The notes: a model not told the origin generated them from the letters alone. DNA of 64,000 bases from Gordonia insulae (GCF_003855095.1 NZ_CP033972.1:62001-126000); one strand, 5' to 3'. Positions 46,011 through 56,155 are shown, numbered from the stretch's first letter. Program-made: numbers and translations.

Positions 46011-47541
46011 GCGCCGTGGAGGCGGGTGAGTTGCCACGAGCACGTGTGTGATCCATCGCGAGCGCCCAGGTCCCCACCGCATACCCGACCGCCGACGAGT
46101 TGATCCCCAGTGCGACCCGGTCGACGTTGTCGACGGTGTCGCCCCTCCGGTGGTAGTTCGGGTCGAACGGGGCGTCGGCCCGGCCGCCCCAGAGCGTGGC
46201 CTGTTCCGCCGACTTCTTCTCCTCGGCGCCGGTCAGGATGCCGCCGGCGGGGACTCCGATCTCCAGGAACGGTCCGTAGTCCGAGCGTCCGGTGAAGTCG
46301 GCGGGTCGCGTCGGGATGCGGCGGCCGTCGTAGTACTCGGTGAAGACGCGCTCGATCTGGTCGGAGCCCGCCGGCCCGGGTCCGGCACCCCGGGACTCGG
46401 AATCGTCGCCGTCGTAGACGAAGTAGCCGGGGTTCGGGGAGCCCAGCATGTCGAAGTTGAGATAGCGGCCGATCGTGCGGCGCTGCTCGTCGTCGAGACC
46501 GCTCACGTAGCGCGACGACCCCACGAGCCCGTCCTCCTCGGCACCCCAGAACGTGAAGCGCACGGCGTTCTCGACGCGAGGTGACGAACCGAGCCGCAGC
46601 GCGGTCTCGAGGACCGCGGCCGTCCCGGTCGCGTTGTCGTTCATGCCCGGCCCGTCGGCGACGCTGTCGAGGTGGGCGCCCGCGACCACCACGTCGTCGA
46701 CCGCGCCGGTCCGCGTCTGCGCGATCACGTTGCGGGAGGTGATCGTCCTGGTCTCCGCGGTGAGGTTCAGGGTGAGCGCGCCGGCATCGCGGAGTCCTGG
46801 GCCCGACGCCTGCGCCACGCCGACAACCGGGATGGCGGCGGCGCTATCGACGCCGAGGGTGGCACCGGTCAACGCATCGGGCGATGTGTTCACGACGACC
46901 ACTGCGCGGGCGCCCGCATCCGCCGCGGCGCGGGCCTTGGCGGCGAATGTGCATGTCCCGCGATCCACCACCGCGATCGCGCCCGAGGTGGTCGGCGGAT
47001 AGTCGGCGGGCGCACATCCGTGGCCGGTGATCGCCACCGGTCCGCCGGTCAGTGGCCGCCCGCCCGTCCCGGCGGAATACTGCACCACGGTGGCCTCGAC
47101 GGGCCGGCCGTCGGCAGTGAGTGTCAGTGGTCCACTTTCGAACCGGGGATAGTCGAATGTCGGTGTGGTGACGGAGAACCCGGCGTCGGTCAGACGCCCG
47201 GCGACATAATCGACCGAGGCGTCGTACCCGGCTGTTCCGGACGCACGGTTCCCGTTGTGCCGCTCGGCGATCGACTGCAGGGCCCGGACATGGCCCATCA
47301 CGTTGTCCAGGGTGACCGCGGCGGCGAGGCCGTCCGGTGTGAGGGAGGTGGCCACGGTGGGGCCGGCCGGAGACGAGCTGGTGCGGTCGGCGGTCGGGTC
47401 GGTGCCCGCGCAGGCCGCGACGGCGAACGCCAGGACAAGGGACAGCACCGCATGCGCGCGACGATCGTCGACGTGTCGCTGGGCCCCGGTCACCGCACCA
47501 GGGTAGGCGTTTCCGTGATCGGTCGATGGTTGCGATTCCAT
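46003..47541 (-). CDS. M28 family metallopeptidase lipoprotein (aminopeptidase, LpqL-like)
   Basis: The 512-residue protein has a lipobox AVAAC (Cys at about residue 44), a PA domain (about 160-260, RGTCTFAAKARAA) and an M28 catalytic domain. Zinc ligands are visible in VVAGAHLDSV (His), GMNDNATGTA (Asp), WGAEEDGLVGS (Glu, Glu), NFDMLGSP (Asp) and YHRRGDT (His). It should cleave N-terminal residues from peptides outside the membrane. The N-terminus before the signal helix is long; GTG 47493 is an alternative start. It is divergent from glyS. Confidence 0.9.
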   Translation of the reverse strand: MESQPSTDHGNAYPGAVTGAQRHVDDRRAHAVLSLVLAFAVAACAGTDPTADRTSSSPAGPTVATSLTPDGLAAAVTLDNVMGHVRALQSIAERHNGNRASGTAGYDASVDYVAGRLTDAGFSVTTPTFDYPRFESGPLTLTADGRPVEATVVQYSAGTGGRPLTGGPVAITGHGCAPADYPPTTSGAIAVVDRGTCTFAAKARAAADAGARAVVVVNTSPDALTGATLGVDSAAAIPVVGVAQASGPGLRDAGALTLNLTAETRTITSRNVIAQTRTGAVDDVVVAGAHLDSVADGPGMNDNATGTAAVLETALRLGSSPRVENAVRFTFWGAEEDGLVGSSRYVSGLDDEQRRTIGRYLNFDMLGSPNPGYFVYDGDDSESRGAGPGPAGSDQIERVFTEYYDGRRIPTRPADFTGRSDYGPFLEIGVPAGGILTGAEEKKSAEQATLWGGRADAPFDPNYHRRGDTVDNVDRVALGINSSAVGYAVGTWALAMDHTRARGNSPASTAPS

Positions 47542-47648
47542 CGCCGCCGCGCCCTGCGGCTACCCTGTAAGGGTTGCCGTGTCGTCAGCGACGCTGACGC
47601 CGCACGCGACGCACCCGAACCCGAACTAGTCGTTGGAGATCATTCACC

Positions 47649-49037
47649 GTGGCCGCCCAGTCCAACCGCGTCGAAGCCGTCGTCAATCTCGCCAAGCGTC
47701 GAGGTCTGGTCTTCCCGAGCGGTGAGATCTACGGAGGGACCCGGTCCGCGTGGGACTATGGGCCGCTGGGCGTCGAGGTCAAGGAGAACATCAAGAAGCA
47801 GTGGTGGCGCTCGATGGTCACCAGCCGCGACGACATCGTCGGGCTGGACTCGTCGGTCATCCTGCCGCGACGGGTGTGGGAGGCCTCCGGGCACGTCGAG
47901 GTGTTCACCGATCCGCTCGTCGAGTCGCTGCACACGCACAAGCGCTACCGCGCGGATCACCTTCTCGAGGCCTACGAGATCAAACACGGGCACCCGCCGG
48001 TCAACGGCCTCGCCGACATCAACGACCCGGACACCGGGCAGCCCGGCCAGTGGACCGAGCCCAAGGCGTTCAGCGGTCTGATGAAGACCTACCTCGGCCC
48101 CGTCGACGACGAGGAGGGGCTGCACTATCTCCGGCCGGAGACAGCGCAGGGCATCTTCGTGAACTTCAAGAACGTGATGACGACCGCGCGCAAGAAGCCA
48201 CCGTTCGGCATCGCGCAGATCGGCAAGAGCTTCCGCAACGAGATCACGCCCGGCAACTTCATCTTCCGCACCCGCGAGTTCGAGCAGATGGAGATGGAGT
48301 ACTTCGTCAAGCCCGGCGAGGACGAGACCTGGCACCAGTACTGGATCGACCAGCGATTCGACTGGTACGTCGACCTCGGCATCGACCCGGAGAACCTGCG
48401 GCTCTACGAGCATGCGGCCGAGAAGCTCTCGCATTACTCCAAGCGCACCGTCGACGTGGAGTACAAGTTCGGTTTCTCCGGCAACCCCTGGGGTGAGCTC
48501 GAGGGCGTGGCCAACCGCACCGACTTCGACCTCTCGACCCACAGCAAGCACTCGGGCGAGGATCTGTCCTTCTTCGACCAGGCCTCCGGCGAGCGCTACA
48601 CGCCGTACGTCATCGAACCCGCGGCCGGCCTCACCCGCTCGCTGATGGCATTCCTGTGCGACGCCTACACCGAGGAGGAGGTGCCGAACGCCAAGGGCGG
48701 CACCGACACCCGCACGGTGCTGAAGCTGGATCGGCGTCTGGCGCCGGTCAAGGTCGCGGTCCTGCCGCTGTCGCGCAACGAGAAGCTGTCGCCCAAGGCG
48801 AAGGATCTCGCGGCCGAACTGCGCAGGCACTGGAACGTCGAGTTCGACGACGCGCAGGGTATCGGCAAGCGCTACCGCCGCCAGGACGAGATCGGCACGC
48901 CGTTCTGCGTGACCGTCGACTTCGACACCCTCGACGACCAGGCCGTCACCGTGCGCGAACGCGACACGATGAGCCAGGAGCGAGTGGCGCTGGACAAGGT
49001 CGTCGAGTACCTCGGCGGCAAGCTCCTCGGGGCCTGA
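47649..49037 (+). CDS. glyS: Glycine--tRNA ligase, alpha2 type
   Basis: The 462-residue class II synthetase has the opening [22 protein letters not shown], class II motif 2 in [21 protein letters not shown], motif 3 near [13 protein letters not shown] and a C-terminal anticodon-binding domain ([16 protein letters not shown]). It charges tRNA-Gly. GTG 47649 starts the protein. About 105 bp downstream of the stop hold no clear hairpin before the cold-shock gene. Confidence 0.97.
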   Translation: MAAQSNRVEAVVNLAKRRGLVFPSGEIYGGTRSAWDYGPLGVEVKENIKKQWWRSMVTSRDDIVGLDSSVILPRRVWEASGHVEVFTDPLVESLHTHKRYRADHLLEAYEIKHGHPPVNGLADINDPDTGQPGQWTEPKAFSGLMKTYLGPVDDEEGLHYLRPETAQGIFVNFKNVMTTARKKPPFGIAQIGKSFRNEITPGNFIFRTREFEQMEMEYFVKPGEDETWHQYWIDQRFDWYVDLGIDPENLRLYEHAAEKLSHYSKRTVDVEYKFGFSGNPWGELEGVANRTDFDLSTHSKHSGEDLSFFDQASGERYTPYVIEPAAGLTRSLMAFLCDAYTEEEVPNAKGGTDTRTVLKLDRRLAPVKVAVLPLSRNEKLSPKAKDLAAELRRHWNVEFDDAQGIGKRYRRQDEIGTPFCVTVDFDTLDDQAVTVRERDTMSQERVALDKVVEYLGGKLLGA

Positions 49038-49164
49038 CCGACCTCTCGGCCATCCCGCCGTCGCGAGGTGCGACCTGCGGTTATCTGTCATAGTTGATTG
49101 TGGAGTTGTCGCACGCCCGGGCATGGGGTCCGTGGCCGGTGCGGCGAGGAGAGTGAGTGCAGCA

Positions 49165-49653
49165 GTGACCGTCAGCGGCAAGGTCGTCCATTACGACACA
49201 AATCGGGGTTTCGGATTTCTCGCACCGGAGGCGGGCGGTGCCGACGTCTTCCTGCACATCAATGACATCGACATCGACGAGAACGCGCTGAAGCCGGGCG
49301 CGAAGGTCGAGTTCGACATCGAGGAGACCGACCGGGGGACCAAGGCGGTCAACGTGGCGGTCACCGAGGCGGCACCCGCCGACGACGGGCCGAGCACGTC
49401 GAGCGCTCGCGCCCACCGTCGCGACAACCACGATCACGGCGGCCGCTCGCACGACCGTGGCGATCGGGGTGACCGTGGCGATCGCGGTCGACGCCCCCGC
49501 AGCGGCGGAGGCTCGCTGGACGCGTCCTCGTTCACCGAGGAGGTCACCGAACTCCTGCTCGACTCGGCCGATGACCTGACCGCGGCGCAGATCGTGGCGA
49601 TCCGACAGCGGATCACCGACTTCGCGGTTGCGCGGGGATGGGTGCTTGACTAG
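49165..49653 (+). CDS. Cold-shock-domain protein with Arg/Asp/Gly-rich linker
   Basis: The protein (162 residues from GTG 49165) has a cold-shock domain at its start: [21 protein letters not shown] with RNP1 GFGFL, then RNP2-like [11 protein letters not shown] low-complexity middle with repeated DRGDRGDRG (about 105-125) is followed by a helical C-terminal module ([20 protein letters not shown]). It should bind RNA or single-stranded DNA. GTG 49153 is an alternative start next to GAGGAG. The 3' end overlaps the dgt start. Confidence 0.85.
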   Translation: MTVSGKVVHYDTNRGFGFLAPEAGGADVFLHINDIDIDENALKPGAKVEFDIEETDRGTKAVNVAVTEAAPADDGPSTSSARAHRRDNHDHGGRSHDRGDRGDRGDRGRRPRSGGGSLDASSFTEEVTELLLDSADDLTAAQIVAIRQRITDFAVARGWVLD

Positions 49654-50947
49654 CACCACCGGTGTTCCCGCCATCCCTCTGGCGGCCGCCTACGGCGACG
49701 AGGCCGTCGAACGGATCGTGCCGGAGGCCCCCAAGGTGGCGAGTCTGCCCGGGACCCGCACCGATCACCGCAGCGACTACGCCCGCGACCGGGCTCGTGT
49801 CCTGCATTCGGCCGCCCTGCGCCGGCTGGCCGACAAGACCCAGGTCGTCGGCCCGCGCGAGGGCGACACCCCCCGCACCCGGTTGACCCACTCGCTCGAG
49901 GTCGGGCAGATCGGCCGCGGCATCGCCATCGGCCTGGGCTGCGAGCCGGATCTGGTGGAACTCGCGGGGCTGGCCCACGACATCGGCCATCCGCCCTACG
50001 GGCACAACGGGGAACGCGCACTGAACGAGGTCGCGGTCGACATCGGGGGCTTCGAGGGCAATGCGCAGAACCTGCGCATCCTGACCCGGCTCGAACCCAA
50101 GCTGCTCGACGCGAACGGGCGCAGCGCCGGACTCAACCTGACCCGCGCGTCGCTCGACGCCACCCTCAAGTACCCCTGGTTGCGCAGACCGCCGGCGATC
50201 AAGTTCGGCGCCTACGACGACGACGCGGCGGCGCTGGAGTGGGTCCGCCGGGACGCGCCGGGTGATCGGCAATGCATCGAGGCGCAGGTGATGGATTGGT
50301 CCGACGACGTCGCCTACTCGGTGCACGACCTCGAGGACGGAGTGATCGCCCACCGCATCGACCTGCGCACGTTGGGTGACCCGACCGATCAGCGCGCGCT
50401 CGCCGACATCGGGGTCAAGGAGTTCGACGGACTCGAGGCGGGTGCCCTGATCGATGCGGCCCAACGGCTGTCGCGGATGGAGATCGTCGTGGCGGCAGGT
50501 GGGTTCGACGGCAGCCTCGACAGCTCGGTCACCCTCAAACGGCTGACCAGTGAGCTCATCGGCCGATTCGCCTCGGCCGCGATCACCGGCACGCGCGCCG
50601 TCGTGGGCAACCGGTCGGTTGCCCGGTACGACGCGGATCTCACGGTGTCACCGCTGGTCGCCGCCGAGGTCGCCATCCTCAAGACCTTGGCGTTGCGGTT
50701 CATCTTCTCCAATGAACGGCACAAGGCCACCCAACAGCGTCAACGCGAACGCATCCACCGCGTCGCGGACTGGCTGACCGCGGCCGCGCCCGGCGGTCTG
50801 GACCCCATCTTTGTGCCGTTCTGGCAGGAAGCCGCCGATGACGACGCGCGACTGCGGGTCATCGTCGACCAGATCGCATCGATGACCGAGGGTCGTCTGG
50901 AGCGCAGCGATCGACAGAACTCCGGCGCGCAGGCGCATCTGGGATAG
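49646..50947 (+). CDS. dgt: Deoxyguanosinetriphosphate triphosphohydrolase-like protein
   Basis: The roughly 433-residue HD-domain protein has [11 protein letters not shown], the first His in [14 protein letters not shown] (about 80), the HD pair in [15 protein letters not shown] (about 110) and the distal Asp in [18 protein letters not shown]. It hydrolyses dNTPs to the nucleoside and triphosphate. The start is probably TTG 49646, overlapping the preceding stop; TTG 49628 is possible. It precedes dnaG as in mycobacteria. Confidence 0.92.
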   Translation: MTSTTGVPAIPLAAAYGDEAVERIVPEAPKVASLPGTRTDHRSDYARDRARVLHSAALRRLADKTQVVGPREGDTPRTRLTHSLEVGQIGRGIAIGLGCEPDLVELAGLAHDIGHPPYGHNGERALNEVAVDIGGFEGNAQNLRILTRLEPKLLDANGRSAGLNLTRASLDATLKYPWLRRPPAIKFGAYDDDAAALEWVRRDAPGDRQCIEAQVMDWSDDVAYSVHDLEDGVIAHRIDLRTLGDPTDQRALADIGVKEFDGLEAGALIDAAQRLSRMEIVVAAGGFDGSLDSSVTLKRLTSELIGRFASAAITGTRAVVGNRSVARYDADLTVSPLVAAEVAILKTLALRFIFSNERHKATQQRQRERIHRVADWLTAAAPGGLDPIFVPFWQEAADDDARLRVIVDQIASMTEGRLERSDRQNSGAQAHLG

Positions 50948-50973
50948 CCGGCTGCTGGCACTACACTGGTCGC

Positions 50974-52908
50974 GTGCCAGGCCGAATCCCCGATCGTGAC
51001 ATCACGGCGATCCGTGAGCAGACGCAGATCGAGGACATCGTCGGCGACTACGTGGCGCTGCGGCGCGCGGGTGCGGACAGCCTCAAGGGTCTGTGCCCGT
51101 TCCACGACGAGAAGTCGCCGTCGTTCCATGTGCGGCCCAATCACGGACACTTCCACTGCTTCGGCTGCGGCGAGGGCGGCGACGTCTACAGCTTCCTGCA
51201 GAAGCAGGAACACATCAGTTTCGTCGAGGCCGTACAGCAACTCGCCGACCGCATCGGCTATCAGATCCACTACGAGGGTGGCGGCACCACCATCGTCCGC
51301 GACCGGGGCACCCGGGCGCGCCTGGTCGCGGCCAACGCCGCGGCACAGAAGTACTACGCCGAGCAGCTGCAGTCGCCGGAGGCACAGAAGGCTCGTGACT
51401 ACCTGACCGAACGGGACTTCGACGCGTCCACAGCCCAGACCTTCGGCTGCGGCTACGCCCCGGCCGGGTGGGACACGATGACGAAAGTTCTTCTGTCGCA
51501 AGGTTTCGAGTTCAGCGAGCTCGAGGCGGCGGGCCTGTCGAAGCAGGGCCGCAAGGGTCCGATCGACAGGTTCCACCGACGGCTGCTCTGGCCGATCCGG
51601 AACCTCGGCGGCGACATCATCGGTTTCGGGGCCCGCAAACTGTTCGACGACGACAATCTCGGCAAGTACATGAACACGCCGGAGACCATGCTGTACAAGA
51701 AGTCCCAGGTGCTGTTCGGCCTCGACCACGCGAAGAAGAACATCGCCAAGGGGCATCAGGTGGTCGTGGTCGAGGGCTACACCGACGTGATGGCCATGCA
51801 CCAGGCGGGCGTCACCACGGCCGTCGCGTCCTGCGGCACGGCATTCGGCGAGGACCACCTCGCCCTGCTGCGCCGGCTGATGATGGACGACTCCTATTTC
51901 CGCGGCGAGGTCATCTACACCTTCGACGGCGACGAGGCGGGGAAGGCCGCGGCCCTCAAGGCTTTCGAGGGGGAGCAGAGCATCGCGGGCCAGACATTTG
52001 TGGCGGTGGCGCCCGACGGGATGGATCCGTGTGAGCTCCGGCAGCGCAGCGGCGACCCGGCGGTGCGCGACCTGATCGCGCGGCGGGTGCCGATGTTCGA
52101 GTTCGCGATCAAGGCGCTGCTGGCCGAACACGACCTGGACACCGCCGAGGGGCGGGTGCACGCGCTGCGCGACACCGTGCCCGTGGTCGCGCGCATCAAG
52201 GACATCGCACTGCGGGACGAGTACGCGCGGCAGCTGGCCGGCTGGGTCGGCTGGGAAGAGGTCGCTCAGGTGTTGTCCCGGGTGCGCGAGGAGGGTGCGC
52301 GTTTCGCGCGGGCCACCGGGACCGCGGCCCCCGCGCGTGGCGGGCGCAACGACCGGGTGAGTTCCATGCGTCGGCAACGGCCCGAGGCGACATCGACCCC
52401 GCCCACCGCTCGCCCGTTGCCGACAGATCCGCGTTTGTGGCCGCAGCGTGAGGCGTTGAAGGCCGCGCTGCAGTATCCGGCCATCGCCGGCACCGTGTTC
52501 GATTCCCTCCCGGTCGAGTGTTTCACCGAGCCCGCGTACGCGACGATCCGTACGGCGATGACCGCCCTCGGTGGGACGTCGAGCGGGATGGGCGGCGCCG
52601 AGTGGGTCGACGCCGTGCACAACACCGTCGACGATCCGGTGATCGGACCGCTGGTCACCGAGCTGGCGGTCGAGTCGATGCCGGTGGGCGAGAACAACAT
52701 CCCGCGCTACATCGCCAGCGTGCTCGCCCGGCTCCAGGAAGTGTGGGTGGGTGCCCAGATCGCCGACATCAAGTCCCGGTTGCGGCGGATGTCCCCGGGC
52801 GAGGATCCCGACGGCTACAACGCGGTGTTCGGCGATCTCGTCGCGTTGGAGGCGTATCGGCGCAGCCTGCTCGAGCAGGCCGTGGACCCTGACCTCGACG
52901 TCGGCTGA
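50974..52908 (+). CDS. dnaG: DNA primase
   Basis: The 644-residue primase has the CHC2 zinc finger (LCPFHDEKSPSF, FHCFGCGEGG, about 40-65), the catalytic core FHRRLLWPIRNLGG, and the TOPRIM domain with VVVEGYTDVMAMHQAG and YTFDGDEAGKAA. A C-terminal DnaB-binding helical domain follows a Pro-rich linker (about 445-480). It makes RNA primers for replication. GTG 50974 starts the gene. Its stop lies in the first of three 16-bp tandem repeats. Confidence 0.97.
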   Translation: MPGRIPDRDITAIREQTQIEDIVGDYVALRRAGADSLKGLCPFHDEKSPSFHVRPNHGHFHCFGCGEGGDVYSFLQKQEHISFVEAVQQLADRIGYQIHYEGGGTTIVRDRGTRARLVAANAAAQKYYAEQLQSPEAQKARDYLTERDFDASTAQTFGCGYAPAGWDTMTKVLLSQGFEFSELEAAGLSKQGRKGPIDRFHRRLLWPIRNLGGDIIGFGARKLFDDDNLGKYMNTPETMLYKKSQVLFGLDHAKKNIAKGHQVVVVEGYTDVMAMHQAGVTTAVASCGTAFGEDHLALLRRLMMDDSYFRGEVIYTFDGDEAGKAAALKAFEGEQSIAGQTFVAVAPDGMDPCELRQRSGDPAVRDLIARRVPMFEFAIKALLAEHDLDTAEGRVHALRDTVPVVARIKDIALRDEYARQLAGWVGWEEVAQVLSRVREEGARFARATGTAAPARGGRNDRVSSMRRQRPEATSTPPTARPLPTDPRLWPQREALKAALQYPAIAGTVFDSLPVECFTEPAYATIRTAMTALGGTSSGMGGAEWVDAVHNTVDDPVIGPLVTELAVESMPVGENNIPRYIASVLARLQEVWVGAQIADIKSRLRRMSPGEDPDGYNAVFGDLVALEAYRRSLLEQAVDPDLDVG

Positions 52909-52942
52909 CCACGACATCGGCTGACCACGACATCGGCTGACC
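52896..52942. repeat. Three tandem 16-bp repeats across the dnaG stop codon
   Basis: The unit CGACATCGGCTGACCA occurs at 52912-52927, with a one-mismatch copy at 52896-52911 and a copy lacking its last base at 52928-52942. The first copy contains the last DnaG codons and the TGA, so the others look like downstream duplications of the gene end. No function is evident. Confidence 0.85.
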
Positions 52943-52950
52943 GCGAGGTA

Positions 52951-53118
52951 TCAGGCGGCTGTGGTGAAGCGGCGCCCCGGACGCAGTTCCTCGGGGAACA
53001 GTGGACGATGCGGATCGTCGGCGTTGTAGACGCAGCCGCCCGCGTACGTGTGCTCCCCTCGGCACCGGTCCGGAACCGGTCGTGGTCGTCCCCAGATGTG
53101 CTGCCCCGTGCCGCTCAT
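52951..53118 (-). CDS. Small conserved-looking protein of unknown function (55 residues)
   Basis: ATG 53118 is preceded by GAGGGAGGGCGAC, an excellent ribosome site. The peptide MSGTGQHIWGRPRPVPD is followed by a Cys-rich centre (DRCRGEHTYAGGCVYN) and DPHRPLFPEELRPGRRF. It has no signal or membrane helix. Two Cys and a His could bind a metal. The longer in-frame extension upstream lacks coding character. Confidence 0.65.
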   Translation of the reverse strand: MSGTGQHIWGRPRPVPDRCRGEHTYAGGCVYNADDPHRPLFPEELRPGRRFTTAA

Positions 53119-53273
53119 GTCGCCCTCCCTCGATGTTCGGCGATGTAGAGCAGTATGCGACGACCTGTCCGATCGGGCAGGTCGGCGGAGCGATGTCACC
53201 GGGTTCCGGGCATGTGAGGTCACCCACAGGAGGACACGCGGACGCTCGACGGACGCGTCCGTCGATGGTGGGC

Positions 53274-54740
53274 TCAGCCGGCCCGGGAGATGGCCGCGGA
53301 GAGCCAGTCACCCAGCCAGTCGATCGCGTCCCGTCCCTGGCCGTCGACGATCAACGACCCGTATCCGACGTGGCTGTCGGACGAGTAGAACCTGCCCGCG
53401 CTGACGGCGTCGGTGACGAGGGCGGCGGGGTCGGTGATGGCGTACTTCGTGACGATGGTGGTCACCGAGGTCGCGAGAGTGCGCAGATCCGGCGATATCA
53501 CCTCGAGCTCACCGCCGGTCCGCGCCGACGCGGTGATGACACCGCGGGAGACCGAGGCGAGCTCTGATGCGACGCTTCTGAGCTCGGCGGGTGTGGCGTT
53601 TGCGGAGGGCAGCGTGGTGGCGCCGACCTGTCGTCCGACCGCGCCGGCGGCTGTCCAGGTGAGCTCCTGGATCTTGCCGACCAGCAGCGCTGCCCGTTCG
53701 ATGTCGACGTGGGCGAGCGCCCCGGCGAGCACCGACACGGCCTTGGTGAATCCGGTCTTGTCCGGGATGAGCGCGAGCGTGGTGGACACCTCGGTGAAGT
53801 CCACCGTCGCGGCGAGTTCCACCAGCGGCGTGAGGTCGGCGTTCAGGGTGCGGGAGAGGGCGTGCGCGGCCTTGAGATCGCCTGTGGCGACCTTCGTCGG
53901 CAGTGCGCTCAGGCCATCGATGATGCGTGGGAAGGGCAGTGCCGCGAGGATCGTCGCCGCACTGGCCGCGCGTTTCACGGCACCGGCTGCCTCCTCCGGC
54001 GTCTTGCTCAGCACCGACCCCAGCTTGCCGAGGAACGGATTCTGCCTCTTGTCGATCGAGCAGTAGAGGTCGCTGGGGGCGCAGATGGACGAGACCTTGC
54101 CCAGCAGGCTGCCCATGCCCTGCGGCCGCGGATCGGCGATGCCGGTGCCGTCGGCCTTCGGTCCGACCACGGTCTCGCCCGAGGTGCCCGCCCGCGGATC
54201 GGCCAGCAGCGCGACTCCGAGCACCTTGTCCGCGGCGATCGGTCCGAGGTGATTACCGATCGCCGCAGCCAGATCTCCTGCGGCGTCGGCGCCCTGGCTG
54301 TAGCCGGAGATCGTGTACCTCGCGCCGGGGTGATCGGCGGCGAAATCACGGAGGACGCGTGTCGCGTTGTCGAGGGCCGTGGCCTTGCTGACGCCGTAAC
54401 TCTCGCCATTGTCGAACGCTCGCGCGACGTAGGGCAGGAAATAGATCGTCGCAGCATCGCCGTGGTCGCGCCGAATGCGATCGGCGATGGGTTTCAGCGC
54501 GCCGGTGGCCCGCGCGGGATTCGCCGACTCGCTCGTCTCCCAGGTGCCGGGAATGAAGAGATTGAATGTCGTGGCCGCCTCGTCTCCGTCCCTGACGGGA
54601 TCGGCGCCGGCCGACGGCGCGACGGCCGCGGCCGCCACCGCGCCCAGAACGATCGCGCACGCCATGCACTGCCTCATGGTCGAGATGGGGGACTGCCTGG
54701 CGGAGAGATGTTTTCGGGACGGGACAAGGGATCGTGTCAT
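53274..54740 (-). CDS. Secreted cutinase-family (alpha/beta hydrolase) protein
   Basis: From ATG 54740 (GGAG eight bases upstream) the 488-residue protein has a signal peptide (CMACAIVLGAVAAAAVAPSAGA) and a cutinase-like domain: FNLFIPGTWETSESANP, YTISGYSQGADAAGDLA with the nucleophile Ser, and a SSICAPSDLYCS disulfide region. The C-terminal 230 residues are Ala-rich helices of unknown role, making it much longer than plain cutinases. Related mycobacterial proteins are esterases or phospholipases acting at the envelope. An apparent 81-residue N-terminal extension was rejected because it precedes the signal peptide. Confidence 0.82.
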   Translation of the reverse strand: MTRSLVPSRKHLSARQSPISTMRQCMACAIVLGAVAAAAVAPSAGADPVRDGDEAATTFNLFIPGTWETSESANPARATGALKPIADRIRRDHGDAATIYFLPYVARAFDNGESYGVSKATALDNATRVLRDFAADHPGARYTISGYSQGADAAGDLAAAIGNHLGPIAADKVLGVALLADPRAGTSGETVVGPKADGTGIADPRPQGMGSLLGKVSSICAPSDLYCSIDKRQNPFLGKLGSVLSKTPEEAAGAVKRAASAATILAALPFPRIIDGLSALPTKVATGDLKAAHALSRTLNADLTPLVELAATVDFTEVSTTLALIPDKTGFTKAVSVLAGALAHVDIERAALLVGKIQELTWTAAGAVGRQVGATTLPSANATPAELRSVASELASVSRGVITASARTGGELEVISPDLRTLATSVTTIVTKYAITDPAALVTDAVSAGRFYSSDSHVGYGSLIVDGQGRDAIDWLGDWLSAAISRAG

Positions 54741-54986
54741 CGGCGGATCTCCACGAACAGAGGGACGGGAGGTGGAGCGGACGGTTGCGCGGGTGCTGAT
54801 CAAGACGATTATCGCGGACAGTACTCCCGCCGAGTGGCCGGACACGGGAAATTCATCTCTTTGTTCGTATGCTCGTCCGCCGGGAGGTGGATGCAATTGC
54901 GTTGCAATGCTATTCGCTGTGGCTCGAGATGGCAGGTGGGGCTGATGGTGCTCGTGGGACGTCATTCTGCTACCCCGGTGCAACGT

Positions 54987-55069
54987 TTAGCCGTGCGAAC
55001 CATGTTGTCCCGCCGCCGGATTCGGCGCCGCATCTCCGCCGGAGATGGTTAGCGGAGCGAACTGTGTTG
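54987..55069 (+). repeat. Imperfect 21-bp direct repeat in the cutinase/tRNA intergenic gap
   Basis: TTAGCCGTGCGAACCATGTTG-like sequence at 54987-55007 recurs at 55049-55069 with 17 of 21 bases matching, 62 bp apart. The whole gap 54741-55160 is less GC-rich than its surroundings and has no convincing gene. The repeat could mark duplicated regulatory DNA, but nothing ties it to a known site. Confidence 0.4.
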
Positions 55070-55160
55070 GGGTGCAGCCGGTTTGGCAATCCGGCTCGCG
55101 GGGTCACCGAGTGATCGTACGGTCGGCTCATGCGATCGGGGAGTCCCGCGCGCCTTCGCG

Positions 55161-55237
55161 TGGTGGGGCGGGTGGGGCTCGAACCCACGACCAGCGGATT
55201 ATGAGTCCGCGGCTCTAACCGACTGAGCTACCGCCCC
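55161..55237 (-). tRNA. tRNA-Met (CAT)
   Basis: The minus strand folds as a full cloverleaf: acceptor GGGGCGG/CCGCCCC, D-arm TAGCTCAGTCGGTTAGAG, anticodon loop CTCATAA, T-arm GTGGG-TTCGAGC-CCCAC, discriminator A and an encoded CCA (55161-55163). Anticodon CAT means elongator Met, or Ile2 if the C is modified to lysidine. The body looks more like elongator Met. Confidence 0.9.
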
Positions 55238-55411
55238 GAGGGGCACCGTGTGCCCGCCGGTGCACATTATTGCAAGTCGGGTCGGGCCGGTTCCGGCGAG
55301 GCCCGGCCGCCGGGCCGTCGGGAGCCGTGGCGGCGGTGACGCCGCCTGCGCCACTACACTGCAGGGACATCAGACCGCGGATGATCAGCATCCCCGACGG
55401 ACGAGGAGCGC

Positions 55412-56116
55412 ATGACCGGGGCCGACGCGGCGAATGTGGACAGCGGACTCCCCGAGAGTCTCGTGGACGTCGCCGGTCGCCGTATCCGCGACGCGATCCT
55501 GTCCGGCGGATTGAAGCCGGGGGAGAAGATCGTCGAGGAGACGCTGTGCGCCGACCTCGGCATCAGCCGGGCGCCGGTGCGTGAGGCGCTGCGGCTGCTC
55601 GCTCAACAGGGACTCGTCGAACATCAGCGTCGCCGGGGGACCAGGGTGGCCGAGTGGTCCCCGCAGGATATCGTGCAGCTGTTCGGTCTCCGCCAGGTCC
55701 TCGAACGGTATGCCGTGGAATCGGCCCTGCCGCTCACCGAACCGGAAGCGCAGTTGGCCCCGGTGCGGGCGGCGGTCGCGGAGATGCGCCGCGCAACCGA
55801 CGATCTCGCCAAGGATGACGCACACCGCCGGTTCCACGCCGCGGTGGTGGGGTTGGCCGGCAACCGGCAGCTCGACATCGCGCTCGAGCCGATCCTGTTG
55901 AAACTCCAGCTGCCGATGGCGGTGAACTTACGGTCGGAGACCGCCGATCATCACGGGCCCGACGACGGGTTCAAGCGGCATCTCGCCATTCTCGAGGCGT
56001 TGGAGACGAATGATCCAGGCGCGGCGGTGGCCGCGCTGCACGACCACGGTCACCTGCAGTATCTCGATTTGTCGGCCTCACCCGACGGTCCGGCGGCCCA
56101 CGGCGGCACGCGCTAA
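55412..56116 (+). CDS. GntR family (FCD domain) transcriptional regulator
   Basis: The 234-residue regulator has an N-terminal winged helix (IRDAILSGGLKPGEKIVEE, ISRAPVREALRLLAQQGLV) and a helical FCD ligand domain with metal-type residues (DDAHRRFHAAVV, DDGFKRHLAILEAL, HDHGHLQYL). It lies 56 bp before the amidase gene and is read in the same direction. It is therefore the likely regulator of the following amidase, hydrolase and permease, probably answering to a pathway intermediate. Confidence 0.9.
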   Translation: MTGADAANVDSGLPESLVDVAGRRIRDAILSGGLKPGEKIVEETLCADLGISRAPVREALRLLAQQGLVEHQRRRGTRVAEWSPQDIVQLFGLRQVLERYAVESALPLTEPEAQLAPVRAAVAEMRRATDDLAKDDAHRRFHAAVVGLAGNRQLDIALEPILLKLQLPMAVNLRSETADHHGPDDGFKRHLAILEALETNDPGAAVAALHDHGHLQYLDLSASPDGPAAHGGTR

Positions 56117-56155
56117 CACAACCGACACACAGTCGATCCGCAGATGCCACAATTC

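Noticed and set aside
55161..55237. tRNA-Ile2 (lysidine-modified CAT) instead of tRNA-Met
   Set aside because: The acceptor and D-arm resemble elongator tRNA-Met more. It cannot be fully excluded without a model-based score.
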